This document shows, in pieces, positions 16,756 through 26,089 of a stretch of DNA of 64,000 bases. The stretch's first letter is position 1. Each line of letters starts with the position of its first letter. The translations under genes and the position numbers were made by a program. The notes under the pieces were generated by a model. That model had not been told where the DNA came from. It was given only the letters and a program-made list of their open reading frames with translations, and did no database searches. Origin of the DNA: a bacterium D16-51 (GTDB taxonomy: Bacteria; Bacillota; Clostridia; Lachnospirales; Lachnospiraceae); NCBI GenBank assembly GCA_003612285.1, contig RAYE01000011.1:43277-107276 (forward strand), given 5' to 3'.

Positions 16756-18554
16756 TGGACAGGGAGAAAAAATATACTGTGCGGGAAATGCTGCAGTTTT
16801 TTCTGTCCAAAGTGTGGGAGAACAACCGAAAGCTCCTGATCTTTTCATTGATCCAGATTCCGGTTTTGGTGCTCTCACCCTATATTAATCTTGTTATTCA
16901 GAAAATGATCATACGCGGGATCACGCAGCAGTACATATTTTCGCGCTTTCTTCTGACCGTGGTCACAGGTTATGCGCTGATTCTGCTCATACAGGCATTA
17001 TCAGAATGGCTTGAGGGACGGTCGGAATGGTATAACCGGGTACTTGTCAATACATTATTAAAATGTGTCGATGAAAAGACATTAAATACTGACTATAAGA
17101 ATGTGGAGAGCGCAGAGGGGCAGCAAAAGCGGCAGAAGGCATTGAATTCCATCTATGACGGCGGGCAGCAGCTTATAAAGGTATCTGTTTCCTGCATGGT
17201 GAATCTGTGCGGTTTCATACTCTATGGGATCACGATATTTTCATACCAGAAGGTGCTTTTCCTGATCACAGCAGCCACAGCGGCTGCAGGATACTTCTTC
17301 AATGACAGATTAAACAAATATGAGCAGAAGCAAAAGGACCGGATGGCAGATGAGGACAGAAAGATAAAATATTTAGAAAGGGAAGCTGCCGCTACGCGGG
17401 CGGGCAGGGAGATCCGTCTGTACCGCATGCAGAATTTATTATATGGGATCTATGACAAGACGATCTGCAGCAGACTTGCCTTAGAAAAAAATATCTGCAG
17501 AGGAAGATCTATCGCCGGCTCTTCCGTCCATGTGCTGTCTCTCATGAGAAATATTTTTTCATATGTTTTTTTAATCGTTATGGTACATAACGGCCAGATC
17601 AAGGTGGAGGATTTTCTGTTTTTGACTGGTATGGTGACGGGATTATCGGTGTGGATCTCGAATTTTATGTCAGATTTATCAAAGCTGCACCGGTTTTTCA
17701 TGTTCTTTTGCTGCTTTTTTGAATATCTGGATATGCCAGAAACAGAAGATGCAGCAGAAAGTCACTATATTTTAAATACAGCACCGTCTGTCCGGTTTGA
17801 GAATGTCAGCTTTTGCTATGACGGCTCCGCACACGAGGCGTTAAAAAATATCAATCTGACCATTCATCCGGGAGAAAAAATAGCCCTTGTGGGGCGCAAC
17901 GGTTCCGGGAAAACTACGTTTGTAAAGCTGATTACAGGCTTATACAGGCCTACGCAGGGCAGGATTCTGGTAAACGGCGTCGATATTACAAAGTATGGCT
18001 CCAAAGAGTATTTTAAATATCCTGCCGCTGTCTTCCAGGATGTCCTCCTCCTGCCGGTAAGCATTGCGCAGAATGTATCTTCTGCGACGGAGAAAAAGAC
18101 AGACGGGAACAAAGTGGCAGAGTGTCTGAAAAAAGTAGGCTTGTGGGAGCGGGTGGAGGCGCTGCCGGACGGGGCCGGCACTTCCATCAATACCCAGGTT
18201 AAAATGAATGCCACAGACCTGTCTGCCGGTGAACAGCAGCGATTGATGATAGCAAAATCCATATACAAAGACAGCAGTTTACTTGTCCTCGACGAACCGA
18301 CGGCGGCGCTGGATCCGATATCTGAAAACAACATCTACCAGCAGTACAATGGGCTGAGTGCGGGAAAAACGTCCGTCTTTATTTCCCACCGCCTCGCCAG
18401 CACAAATTTCTGTGATAAAATTGTTTTATTGGATTCCGGAAAAATAGAAGAAGAGGGAAGCCACGATTCACTGATGAAAAAAGAGGGGCTGTATTATACA
18501 ATGTATAAGGAACAGAGCAAATATTACAGGAAGGGGTATGCCTGCAAAATATGA
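16755..18554 (+). CDS. ABC exporter, fused membrane and ATPase domains (first of pair)
   Basis: 599 residues. A six-helix membrane domain spans about residues 25-320 and a nucleotide-binding domain starts near 343. Walker A reads GRNGSGKTTF near 379, the signature is LSAGEQQR (Ala in place of the usual first Gly), Walker B is LLVLDEPTAALD, and the H-loop is ISHRLAS. The ATG overlaps the VOC stop and the TGA overlaps the next ABC ATG. Two adjacent half-exporters usually form a heterodimer. Substrate is unknown. The broken third exporter and protease downstream suggest a peptide-export locus. Confidence 0.9.
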   Translation: MDREKKYTVREMLQFFLSKVWENNRKLLIFSLIQIPVLVLSPYINLVIQKMIIRGITQQYIFSRFLLTVVTGYALILLIQALSEWLEGRSEWYNRVLVNTLLKCVDEKTLNTDYKNVESAEGQQKRQKALNSIYDGGQQLIKVSVSCMVNLCGFILYGITIFSYQKVLFLITAATAAAGYFFNDRLNKYEQKQKDRMADEDRKIKYLEREAAATRAGREIRLYRMQNLLYGIYDKTICSRLALEKNICRGRSIAGSSVHVLSLMRNIFSYVFLIVMVHNGQIKVEDFLFLTGMVTGLSVWISNFMSDLSKLHRFFMFFCCFFEYLDMPETEDAAESHYILNTAPSVRFENVSFCYDGSAHEALKNINLTIHPGEKIALVGRNGSGKTTFVKLITGLYRPTQGRILVNGVDITKYGSKEYFKYPAAVFQDVLLLPVSIAQNVSSATEKKTDGNKVAECLKKVGLWERVEALPDGAGTSINTQVKMNATDLSAGEQQRLMIAKSIYKDSSLLVLDEPTAALDPISENNIYQQYNGLSAGKTSVFISHRLASTNFCDKIVLLDSGKIEEEGSHDSLMKKEGLYYTMYKEQSKYYRKGYACKI

Positions 18555-20416
18555 GAGTGACTATTCAGACAATAAAGATGATACAGCGCCAGGTGCCGCG
18601 CTTGATACCTTTTACATTGGCATATTCCGTATTTTTGGCGGTGCAGCCTTTCATTGTTGTTCAATTTATGGGATTAATCGTAAATGAGCTCTATGACAGG
18701 AAAGAGATGCGGGAAATTATCTTAACTGCAGGAGTACTGGCACTTACTGCTTTTTTACTGGATTTAGCTGTTACGCTGCTTGCGAATAAAATAGATATCT
18801 GCACTGTGGAACTGACCTATAAGCAGGATCTGACGTTTGCAAAAAGTGCGATGGATATGGAGTATTCCAAACTGGAGAGCAGCGAGGTTCAGGTTCTGCT
18901 GGAAAATATCAGGCAGAGCAGATTTCAGAGAGGGGACAGCTGGGCAAAGCAGGCTGACATCATAAAAAAATTGTGCACCAGTGTTTTGACGATCATTGCG
19001 GCAGCAGTACAGATATTAAAAATAGTTTTTGATGCGGTAAATAATACGCAGGTGCATGTTGCCTATATGCCGCTTATTATACTCTTCCTGGCTGGCATTC
19101 TTGTGTGGGTCTCTATATTATCTGCCAAAAATGGGATGAGGCATGGCAAAAATATATTTTCGCGTTTTGGCGAGGTGGCGCCGATCAACCGTATTTTTGG
19201 TTTTTACCGGCAGGAGATATTTCCCAATTACAGATATGGGAAGGACATCAGAATTTATGAGGAGCAGGAGCTGATAAACCATGAATTTGATGAATCGAAA
19301 AATGCAGTGAGAGATTTTATGGAAAAGTTGGGTGACGAGGAGGCTGTGTTTCGGGTGAAAAACACGATACTGACCTCTTTCCTGCTTTTAGTGACCTACG
19401 TCTTTGTCGGAACCCTCGCCTATTACAGGGTAATCGATATTGGTACGGTTGTCGTATTTGTGGGTGTTATCACTAAATTTCTTAACGGTATCAGTGGAAA
19501 TATCCAGACAGTCACAGAGCTGAGTGAAAATAAAAAATTTCTTCAGCAGTATATTGACTTTATAGATTACAGCCGGAATCCTGGGGATGGGGATGTTGTG
19601 ACAGGCTGCCAGAAGGAAGACGACAGCCAAAACGACGCAGGCACTCTCATGCGGGATGTGCAAAATGGCGATTTTGAGATTGAATTCCATCACGTCTCTT
19701 ATCAGTATCCCAATGCAGAAAAGTGGGCGCTGCACGATATTTCATTTAAGATAAAACGGGGCGAACATATTGCGATTGTGGGGGAGAATGGTTCAGGGAA
19801 AACAACCTGCATCCGCCTGCTGTGCCGCCTGTACCGTCCAACGAGCGGAACCATCATGATTAATGGGCTAGACATTCAAAAGATTAAATTTAGTGAATAT
19901 ATCCATTTCATCTCTGCCATCTTCCAGGATTTTGAATTATTTTCTATTAAATTAGTTCAAAATATAGCGGCCTCGGAGCAGGCGGATGTTGAGAAGGTTG
20001 ACAGCGTGTTGGGCGATGTGGGCATGCGGGCCCGCGTGAAAGCAATGCAAAACGGCATCCATACATATATGAACTATGACTTTGACGGCAGCGGAGTGGA
20101 ACTGTCGGGCGGAGAGGCGCAGAAGATTGCGATCTCCAAAGCCCTGTACAAGGATTCGCCATTCTGCATCATGGATGAACCGACATCGGCGCTTGACCCG
20201 ATGTCAGAAGCTGAGATATACAGCCAGTTTAACACGCTTCTGTCAGAAAAAACATTAGTTTTTATCTCGCACCGGCTTTCTAGCTGTATTTTTTGCGACC
20301 GGATCCTTGTATTCCAGAACGGTGAATTGAAAGCGGAGGGCGTACACGATGAGCTGCTGAAGAAATCAAAACAGTATCAAAAAATGTGGGAGGCGCAGGC
20401 AAAGAATTACAAGTAA
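18551..20416 (+). CDS. ABC exporter, fused membrane and ATPase domains (second of pair)
   Basis: 621 residues. The membrane domain has about six helices up to residue 320. The ATPase domain has Walker A GENGSGKTTC near 409, signature LSGGEAQK, Walker B FCIMDEPTSALD and H-loop ISHRLSS. It overlaps the preceding exporter by 4 bases (ATGA), so both should be made in equal amounts and act as a heterodimer. All ATPase motifs are intact. Substrate not identifiable from sequence. Confidence 0.9.
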   Translation: MRVTIQTIKMIQRQVPRLIPFTLAYSVFLAVQPFIVVQFMGLIVNELYDRKEMREIILTAGVLALTAFLLDLAVTLLANKIDICTVELTYKQDLTFAKSAMDMEYSKLESSEVQVLLENIRQSRFQRGDSWAKQADIIKKLCTSVLTIIAAAVQILKIVFDAVNNTQVHVAYMPLIILFLAGILVWVSILSAKNGMRHGKNIFSRFGEVAPINRIFGFYRQEIFPNYRYGKDIRIYEEQELINHEFDESKNAVRDFMEKLGDEEAVFRVKNTILTSFLLLVTYVFVGTLAYYRVIDIGTVVVFVGVITKFLNGISGNIQTVTELSENKKFLQQYIDFIDYSRNPGDGDVVTGCQKEDDSQNDAGTLMRDVQNGDFEIEFHHVSYQYPNAEKWALHDISFKIKRGEHIAIVGENGSGKTTCIRLLCRLYRPTSGTIMINGLDIQKIKFSEYIHFISAIFQDFELFSIKLVQNIAASEQADVEKVDSVLGDVGMRARVKAMQNGIHTYMNYDFDGSGVELSGGEAQKIAISKALYKDSPFCIMDEPTSALDPMSEAEIYSQFNTLLSEKTLVFISHRLSSCIFCDRILVFQNGELKAEGVHDELLKKSKQYQKMWEAQAKNYK

Positions 20417-20453
20417 GAGGGGGATTGGAGAAATTTGTATTGCTGGGGTTGGC

Positions 20454-21122
20454 TTGGACATGGGGTATTTGATGGTGATACCATTCTCCTTCCGTTATCC
20501 GAAACAGGAAAGCTACGCCGTACGGCATATTAACCTGAAAATAGATACCGGGGAAAAATTGGCAGTGATAGGAGAATTGGATTATGAATATTACCAGTCC
20601 CTGCTTGCTGTAGTTTTTCAGGATTACAAATTATTTTCTTTTTCGATAAAAGAAAATCTGGATTTTGGAAAAGAATCCGATGATAAGACCATAGTGAATG
20701 AGCTTACCCAAGTTGGATTAAAAAGTAAGTTGGATTCACTGTCAAATGGCATTTATACTAATTTGCATAAGAATTTTGAAGCAGATGGTTTTGAGCCGTC
20801 TGGAGGGGAAGGGTAAAAAATTGCAATAGCGCGGGCACTGCATAAAGGGGCACCGATTATTATTCTGGATGAAGCTACCGCAGCGTTAGATCCCCGTGCA
20901 GAGTATAATATATACCAAAATTTTAATCAGTTAGTGCAGGGAAAAACGGCATTGTTCATATCACACCGGATGTCCAGTGCACATTTTTGTGATAAGATTG
21001 TAGTTTTTGATAAAGGTAGAATTTGTGAATATGGCACTCATACAGAATTGATGGAAGAAAAGGGATTATATGGGGAACTATACCATATGCAGGCACAATT
21101 TTATAGCCTCTCGGATTCATAA
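20454..21122 (+). pseudogene. ABC exporter ATPase domain, deleted and interrupted by a stop
   Basis: Readable pieces: FSFRYPKQESYAVRHINLKI, then AVIGE joined directly to LDYEYYQSLLAVVFQDYKLF, so most of Walker A and the following strand are deleted. PSGGEG is followed by TAA where the signature glutamine (usually CAA) should be. After the stop the same frame continues through KIAIARAL, IIILDEATAALDP and ISHRMSS to 21122. There is no membrane domain. It is a relic of a third exporter beside the intact pair, broken by a deletion plus one nonsense change. Confidence 0.85.
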
Positions 21123-21125
21123 TGA

Positions 21126-21281
21126 TTTGAGCGTTCCACAGACGTCCGTCTGCCGTATTCCGATTTCCAATCCGCTGAAGATATTGACAATCCGAGAAAT
21201 ATAATATTAAATATATTTAGCGACGTCTATGATAAATCGTCATGTGTTGATGCAACATACATTCCCTGGAGGGGACTATAA
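21126..21281 (+). pseudogene. Possible C-terminal fragment of an unknown protein
   Basis: An open frame of 51 codons without a start ends in TAA at 21279-21281 and reads STDVRLPYSDFQSAEDIDNP, then RNIILNIFSDVYDKSS and a YIPWRGL ending. The composition is protein-like (acidic, aromatic, few rare residues), yet there is no start or ribosome site. It is probably the tail of a lost gene. Family not recognised. Confidence 0.3.
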
Positions 21282-21313
21282 ACACTGCTATATATAAGGA
21301 GATGGTAAATGTT

Positions 21314-22107
21314 ATGATGAAGAAAACAATTTTAAAACTGGCATTGTCAGTAGTAACTGCTGTAATGATTTGCCCTGCGGCAAGTCAGGCAAGTGCAGAA
21401 CCATCATTAGTATTCGCTGGAGAGAAAATTATTGATGAGAAGACAACGCGTCGGATCAAAGAAAGCGATTCTTCATTGCAATATGAAGAACTAATGGATT
21501 CCTTTGAAGAAACTGAGACCGGCGAATTGATATATCCAGATTATTATGGGGGCTCCTATATTGATGATGATGGCGGTCTCGTTGTTTGTATTGTCGCTGC
21601 AAATGCTGAGGAAAAGAAATATGCTTCAAAAAGTATAAAAGAAGCGATAAATGCAAGCGATTTTAAGATTAAAAATGTAAAGTATTCTTATAATGAATTA
21701 GAAGAAATGATGGAATACTTGAATAAATATAAACAAAATACTCGTGACAGTGAAATTGCAAAAAGCTGGTCAGGACATTTTTTGTCTGACAGCGACAATG
21801 CTGTTTTGGTACAACTTGATGATGTAAGTGATGAACAGATTTCTCTTTTTAGAAAAGAAGTGACAGACTCTCCTATGATTAGCTTTATCAATTCAGGGGG
21901 ACAAGGGGTGGATTGTGCGAATCTAAATCCTGAAAGGGATATAAATAATCCTGCGATGGGCATAAGTGGTTTGATGGGATATAAGCTGGTATTAACGGGA
22001 GAATTGGCTTTGTTATGGCTGCTCATGCGGCTTCTGTAGGGGATGTTGTAAAGGGGACATCATCTACGACAGGCAAGGTTACTGTAGAATGCAAGAGAGA
22101 TTTTTGA
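21314..22107 (+). pseudogene. Secreted trypsin-like (S1) peptidase, frameshifted and truncated
   Basis: A signal peptide (MMKKTILKLALSVVTAVMIC, then PAASQASA) is followed by an acidic propeptide-like region of about 190 residues. Up to about 21997 the frame is continuous. A one-base shift near 21997-22003 then moves the sequence into the frame reading GFVMAAHAASVGDVVKG, the catalytic-His block of chymotrypsin-fold peptidases of the streptogrisin type. The frame ends at 22107, so the Asp and Ser of the triad are absent. Without the shift it ends at 22039. AAGGAG at 21296-21301 supports the start. It follows the broken exporter, so the locus has decayed. Confidence 0.75.
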
Positions 22108-22124
22108 AAAAATAAAAAAAGTGG

Positions 22125-22153
22125 TTGACAATTGCTGTCAATTCATGTAAAAT
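22125..22153 (+). promoter_or_regulatory. Strong promoter for tandem tRNA-Gly genes
   Basis: TTGACA (22125-22130), 17-bp spacer, TAAAAT (22148-22153): near-consensus sigma-A promoter about 30 bases before the first tRNA. Confidence 0.8.
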
Positions 22154-22182
22154 ACTTATTGTGTTCAGGAGAGCACGATGAT

Positions 22183-22254
22183 GCACGAGTGGCTCAGTGG
22201 TGGAGTATCGCCTTGCCAAGGCGAGGGCCGCGGGTTCGAATCCCGTCTCGTGCT
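22183..22254 (+). tRNA. tRNA-Gly(GCC), copy 1
   Basis: 72 bases. The acceptor stem is GCACGAG with CTCGTGC. The D-arm is GCTCAGTGGTGGAG. The anticodon stem-loop is CGCC-TTGCCAA-GGCG, with anticodon GCC. The T-arm is CGGGTTCGAATCCCG, and T is the discriminator base. CCA is not encoded. It differs from the second copy by one base before the T-arm. Confidence 0.95.
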
Positions 22255-22305
22255 TGGGTTTTCCCAGACAATTACATATTGGCTTTGTCTTAGACAAAGA
22301 AATTT

Positions 22306-22377
22306 GCACGAGTGGCTCAGTGGTGGAGTATCGCCTTGCCAAGGCGAGGGTCGCGGGTTCGAATCCCGTCTCGTGCT
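22306..22377 (+). tRNA. tRNA-Gly(GCC), copy 2
   Basis: 72 bases, identical to the first copy except for T in place of C just before the T-arm. It lies 51 bases downstream and is presumably on the same transcript. A run of eight T (22377-22384, starting at the last tRNA base) follows and could end transcription before pncB. Confidence 0.95.
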
Positions 22378-22416
22378 TTTTTTATTTATTAATTATATGT
22401 CTGGAGGAAGCTTAAG

Positions 22417-23868
22417 ATGAATTGTCAGCATGAGGAAAGAAATCTGTCCATGGTAATGGATTTTTATGAGCTTACAATGGGCAATGGTTATTTTGCCAAT
22501 ACAAAGGGGCAGGAATTGGTTGTTTTCGATGTGTTTTACCGTTCTAACCCGGATAATGGAGGGTATTCTATTTTTACGGGGCTGGAGCAGATTATTGACT
22601 ATATATTGAATCTTCATTTTTCCAGGGAAGATATTACTTATCTGCAGCAGCAGAATCTTTTCAGGGAAGAGTTTCTGGAATATCTTGCGAATTTCCATTT
22701 TACAGGGGATATATATGCGATGAAAGAGGGGACGGTAATGTACCCAAATGAGCCGGTCATTACGGTTGTTGCGCCAGTCATTGACGCACAGCTTATTGAA
22801 ACGGCAATCCTTCTGGAGATTAACCACCAGTCCTTAGTCGCGACAAAGGCGCGGCGTATCTGTAATGCGGCCGGAAACAGGCTGGTGTCAGATTTTGGGG
22901 CAAGGAGGGCGCACAATATGGATGCGGCTGTCTATGGGGCAAGGGCGGCCTATATCGGCGGGGCGGCTTCTACGGCAACTGTCCTGGCAGGCCAGCTTTT
23001 TGGTATACCAGTCAGCGGTACGATGGCACATAGCTGGGTAATGTATTTTTCGGATGAGTATACGGCTTTTGAAAAGTATGCAAGGATGTATCCAGATGCG
23101 ACAGTCCTGCTTGTCGACACATACGATGTGCTGCATAGCGGCGTCCCAAATGCCATCCGTGTGGCAAAAGAGGTTTTAGGACCAATGGGGAAACGCCTGA
23201 AAGGAATCCGGCTGGACAGTGGGGATCTGGCGTATCTGTCAAAAAAAGCACGGAGGATGTTAGATGAAGCAGGGCTTACTGACTGCATGATTGTAGCGTC
23301 AAACAGCCTGGATGAATTTACAATCCAGTCCCTGATTGAACAGGGGGCATGTATTGACAGCTTTGGCGTGGGGGAACGGCTGATTACGTCCAAATCAGAA
23401 CCGGTTTTTGGCGCAGTGTATAAAATTGCCGCCGTCCAGGAAAATGGTATTTTTGTGCCTAGAATTAAGGTTTCGGAAAATGTAGAGAAAATAACGAACC
23501 CTGGGTTTAAGGCATTGTACCGTGTCTATGACAGGGATCATAAGGCGATAGCGGATTTAATTGCCTGCAGGGAGGAAAAGCTGGAGGATGGGGAAACAGC
23601 GGAGTATATTGACCCTCAGAAACCGTGGAAGAAACGTTTTTTTGAAAATTGTACTTTCCGCCCATTGCTGGAACCTGTCTTTTTAAGCGGGGAACTTGTA
23701 AAGGAGAGGGCTGGCACGGAAGAAATCAGGCAGTATGTCAGCTGGCAGTTAAGAGAGGAAATCTGGGAGGAAGAGCAGCGGTTTGTCAATCCCCATGTAC
23801 ACTACCTCGATATGACGCCGGCCTATTATAAAATGAAAACGGAACTGTTAAAGCAGGCAAAGGAATAG
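22417..23868 (+). CDS. pncB: Nicotinate phosphoribosyltransferase
   Basis: 483 residues, normal for the long Gram-positive form. It makes nicotinate mononucleotide from nicotinate and PRPP with ATP hydrolysis, for NAD salvage. Seen: MDFYELTMGNGYF near 14, a conserved VFDVFYRSNP, NHQSLVATKARR (phosphorylatable-His region differs from the E. coli form), SGTMAHSW near 203, and GIRLDSGDLAYLSKKAR near 266, the phosphate-binding strand. GGAGG lies 9 bases before the ATG. It follows the tRNA pair and precedes a nucleotidyltransferase after 12 bases. Confidence 0.95.
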   Translation: MNCQHEERNLSMVMDFYELTMGNGYFANTKGQELVVFDVFYRSNPDNGGYSIFTGLEQIIDYILNLHFSREDITYLQQQNLFREEFLEYLANFHFTGDIYAMKEGTVMYPNEPVITVVAPVIDAQLIETAILLEINHQSLVATKARRICNAAGNRLVSDFGARRAHNMDAAVYGARAAYIGGAASTATVLAGQLFGIPVSGTMAHSWVMYFSDEYTAFEKYARMYPDATVLLVDTYDVLHSGVPNAIRVAKEVLGPMGKRLKGIRLDSGDLAYLSKKARRMLDEAGLTDCMIVASNSLDEFTIQSLIEQGACIDSFGVGERLITSKSEPVFGAVYKIAAVQENGIFVPRIKVSENVEKITNPGFKALYRVYDRDHKAIADLIACREEKLEDGETAEYIDPQKPWKKRFFENCTFRPLLEPVFLSGELVKERAGTEEIRQYVSWQLREEIWEEEQRFVNPHVHYLDMTPAYYKMKTELLKQAKE

Positions 23869-23880
23869 GAATGAGCGGCT

Positions 23881-24213
23881 ATGGGACAGTCAAACGTAGG
23901 ACTTTTGCCGTATGACGAGAGGCAGAAGGAGCTTTTGGGAAAATTTGTTGATGTTTTGCAGGAACTGCCGGACATAAAAAAGATAGTCCTGTTTGGAAGT
24001 TATGCGCGGATGGAGCAGAAGGCACAAAGTGACTTTGATATATTAGCTTTAACAGAATGTGCCGTCAGCAGGGAAAAACGGGGTGAATTATGTTCCATGT
24101 TTGAGGAAATGGGGGCGGATTTGATTTTTTATACAGAAAGCCAGTTTGGCAGTTCGGATTGTGTTTTGGCACAGCAAATCAGAAGGGATGGGATATTGCT
24201 ATGGAGGAGTTGA
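23881..24213 (+). CDS. MNT-type nucleotidyltransferase domain protein (MntA-like)
   Basis: 110 residues. The motif GSYARMEQKAQSDFDIL near residue 40 is the GS-x10-DxD active site of minimal nucleotidyltransferases. A third acidic strand, ADLIFYTE, is near 81. Proteins like this are the antitoxin of HepT/MntA pairs, which AMPylate a HEPN ribonuclease. The downstream HEPN gene starts inside its last codons (24201) but carries a frameshift, so the antitoxin may be an orphan. It lies 12 bases after pncB and is probably co-transcribed. Confidence 0.8.
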   Translation: MGQSNVGLLPYDERQKELLGKFVDVLQELPDIKKIVLFGSYARMEQKAQSDFDILALTECAVSREKRGELCSMFEEMGADLIFYTESQFGSSDCVLAQQIRRDGILLWRS

Positions 24214-24678
24214 ATTCATACTTTGGAATGGGCATGAATGATTACTATTATGCTAAAGGCAGTATGAAAACTGGCAGTGAAATTGGAAATTATAAATGGC
24301 ACGGCATCTTTGTGTGTCCAGTCTGCTGAAAAGTTTTTGAAAGCAGTGATAGAGCATTGCTTTGTGGAGGAAAGCAGTGATGAAATAATGCATTTGCTCC
24401 GTACGCATAATCTAAGACCGTTATATAATAAGATTTCATCAAAATACCAGTTTTCAATTACTTCCAGGGACTGTAAATGGCTTGGGGGCTTTTATTTTGA
24501 CGCCAGGTGTCCAGGGGATAATTTTGTTGTGGTTACAGAGGAAGATGCAATAGAGTGCCTTGAAATTTTGGAAAAATTGAAAGAAGATACAGAAAAGATA
24601 TTAAATCAGGAAAAGGAGAAGCGGCATAATGCAAAAGCCGCCCTGAAAGGTTTAAAGTGTTTTTGGGGGCAATATTAG
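24201..24678 (+). pseudogene. HEPN-domain protein, frameshifted
   Basis: The ATG at 24201 opens MEELNSYFGMGMNDYYYAKG, the usual HEPN beginning, and reads to NYKWHGI, after which the frame hits a stop within nine codons. From about 24303 the matching HEPN sequence continues in the +1 frame as LCVQSAEKFLKAVIEHC and ends with FDARCPGDNFVV and a lysine-rich helix at 24678. One extra base explains the break. An internal GTG at 24277 could give a shorter product. HEPN partners of MNT proteins are RNases, so loss of function would leave the antitoxin alone. Confidence 0.7.
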
Positions 24679-24802
24679 TAATAGTTTATAAAAATATTAG
24701 AATTGTTCCTATTTAGGTAATTGTATTTTGGCAGAATGTATTTAAAATAATAGAAGAAGCTATGGATAAAATATCGGGCAGCATTTTGAAAGGACTGAGG
24801 TT

Positions 24803-25210
24803 ATGCGGGAACGTTTGGTAAGATTTATGCAGGGGCGGTATGGGGTAGATCAATTTAGCAACTTCCTTGTAATACTTGCGTTAATTCTGATGGTGGCTGA
24901 GTTGTTTATCCCTGTAATCCATATTCGGTCAGGACTGGGCACGGCAGGTCTTTTACTGCTTATATATGCTTATTTTAGGATTTTGTCAAAAAACCACTAT
25001 AGGCGTTATGCAGAAAATGAGCGGTTTATGAAATATTTTAATAAAATCCGTTTTTTCTTTGCAAGGAAGAAAAGCCATATGGAGCAAAGGCGGACACACC
25101 GTATTTATAAATGCCCGTCTTGTAAGCAGTCGATTCGTGTTCCAAAAGGAAAGGGAAAAATCGCGATTACCTGTCCGAAATGCCGGACAGAGTTTATTCG
25201 GAAAAGCTGA
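24803..25210 (+). CDS. Small membrane protein with C-terminal zinc ribbon
   Basis: 135 residues. Two adjacent membrane segments (FLVILALILMVAELFIPVIH and LGTAGLLLLIYAYF) occupy about 20-60. A basic linker leads to a zinc ribbon: YKCPSCKQSIRVP, then ITCPKCRTEF, four cysteines as CPxC pairs. The cytoplasmic ribbon suggests binding to nucleic acid or protein. It is 9 bases before the DUF5685 gene, and this trio with a J-domain gene looks like one operon. Function not known. Confidence 0.7.
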   Translation: MRERLVRFMQGRYGVDQFSNFLVILALILMVAELFIPVIHIRSGLGTAGLLLLIYAYFRILSKNHYRRYAENERFMKYFNKIRFFFARKKSHMEQRRTHRIYKCPSCKQSIRVPKGKGKIAITCPKCRTEFIRKS

Positions 25211-25219
25211 GGGCTTTGT

Positions 25220-26089
25220 ATGTTTGGATATGTACTGCCAGATCGGAAGGAACTTAAAATAAGGGAACTGGAAGCCTACCAGGGATATTATTGCGGCTTA
25301 TGCCTGGCACTAAAGAAGCAGTATCATTTTTTCGGGCGTCTTTCCCTGAACTATGATATGGCTTTTTTGGGGCTTTTGCTGACTTCGCTTTATGAGCCGG
25401 AAAGGCAGGAAAGTATGCACCGCTGTATGCTGCATCCGGGCAGAAAGAGACTGGTTGTGCAAAATCAATATCTGGAATATGCCGCAGATATGAATATTCT
25501 TTTGACATATTATAAATGTATGGATGACTGGCAGGATGAACATGATTTATTGCATTCTGCTTATGGAAAGCTTTTGTTTTTTTCAGGGAAAAGAGTCTGT
25601 AAAAAATATCCGCAGAAGGCGCTGCGGATACAGGGATATTTAGAAGAACTTTCTGCGTATGAGGAGAAGAACAGCCGGAATCTGGATGAGACGGCGGGCT
25701 GTTTTGGCAGGATTTGTGCAGAACTTTTTACTTATGACAGCCAGTGGGAGGTTTCCACGCAAAGGATTGGCTTTTTCCTTGGGAAGTTTATTTATCTGCT
25801 GGATGCTTATGATGACTTGGAGCGGGACAGGGAAAAAGGATGTTATAATCCTTTTTTGGCTTGTGGGCAGCGGGAGGGCTTTGAAGAATGGGTGCATGGC
25901 CTTTTAAAGATGATGATGGCGGAGGCATGCAGGGAATTTGAAAAGCTTCCTATTGTTGAGGATGCAGATTTACTGCGGAATATTTTGTACGCGGGCGTCT
26001 GGGGGAAATTTTTCCAAATTGGGGAACAGAGGAAGAAAAGGGAGAAAAAGGGAGAGAAACAGGAGGACAAAAATGGCAGACCCGTATAA
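25220..26089 (+). CDS. DUF5685 family protein
   Basis: 289 residues. It opens with [16 protein letters not shown] and [16 protein letters not shown], the hallmark of DUF5685. A conserved [13 protein letters not shown] segment, an alpha-helical body with [20 protein letters not shown] near 200, and a charged lysine-rich tail follow. The aspartate-rich DxxDD segment recalls helical metal- or prenyl-binding folds, but no enzyme has been shown. GAGGG precedes the ATG. It overlaps the J-domain gene by 17 bases. Confidence 0.8.
   Translation: MFGYVLPDRKELKIRELEAYQGYYCGLCLALKKQYHFFGRLSLNYDMAFLGLLLTSLYEPERQESMHRCMLHPGRKRLVVQNQYLEYAADMNILLTYYKCMDDWQDEHDLLHSAYGKLLFFSGKRVCKKYPQKALRIQGYLEELSAYEEKNSRNLDETAGCFGRICAELFTYDSQWEVSTQRIGFFLGKFIYLLDAYDDLERDREKGCYNPFLACGQREGFEEWVHGLLKMMMAEACREFEKLPIVEDADLLRNILYAGVWGKFFQIGEQRKKREKKGEKQEDKNGRPV

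Noticed and set aside
22182..22384. CRISPR-like direct repeat
   Set aside because: The repeated 72-base unit is a tRNA gene pair. No regular repeat-spacer array occurs anywhere in the window.
22178..22420. Open frames of 72-87 codons over the tRNA-Gly genes
   Set aside because: They are by-products of the tRNA sequence, repeated because the two tRNAs are nearly identical.
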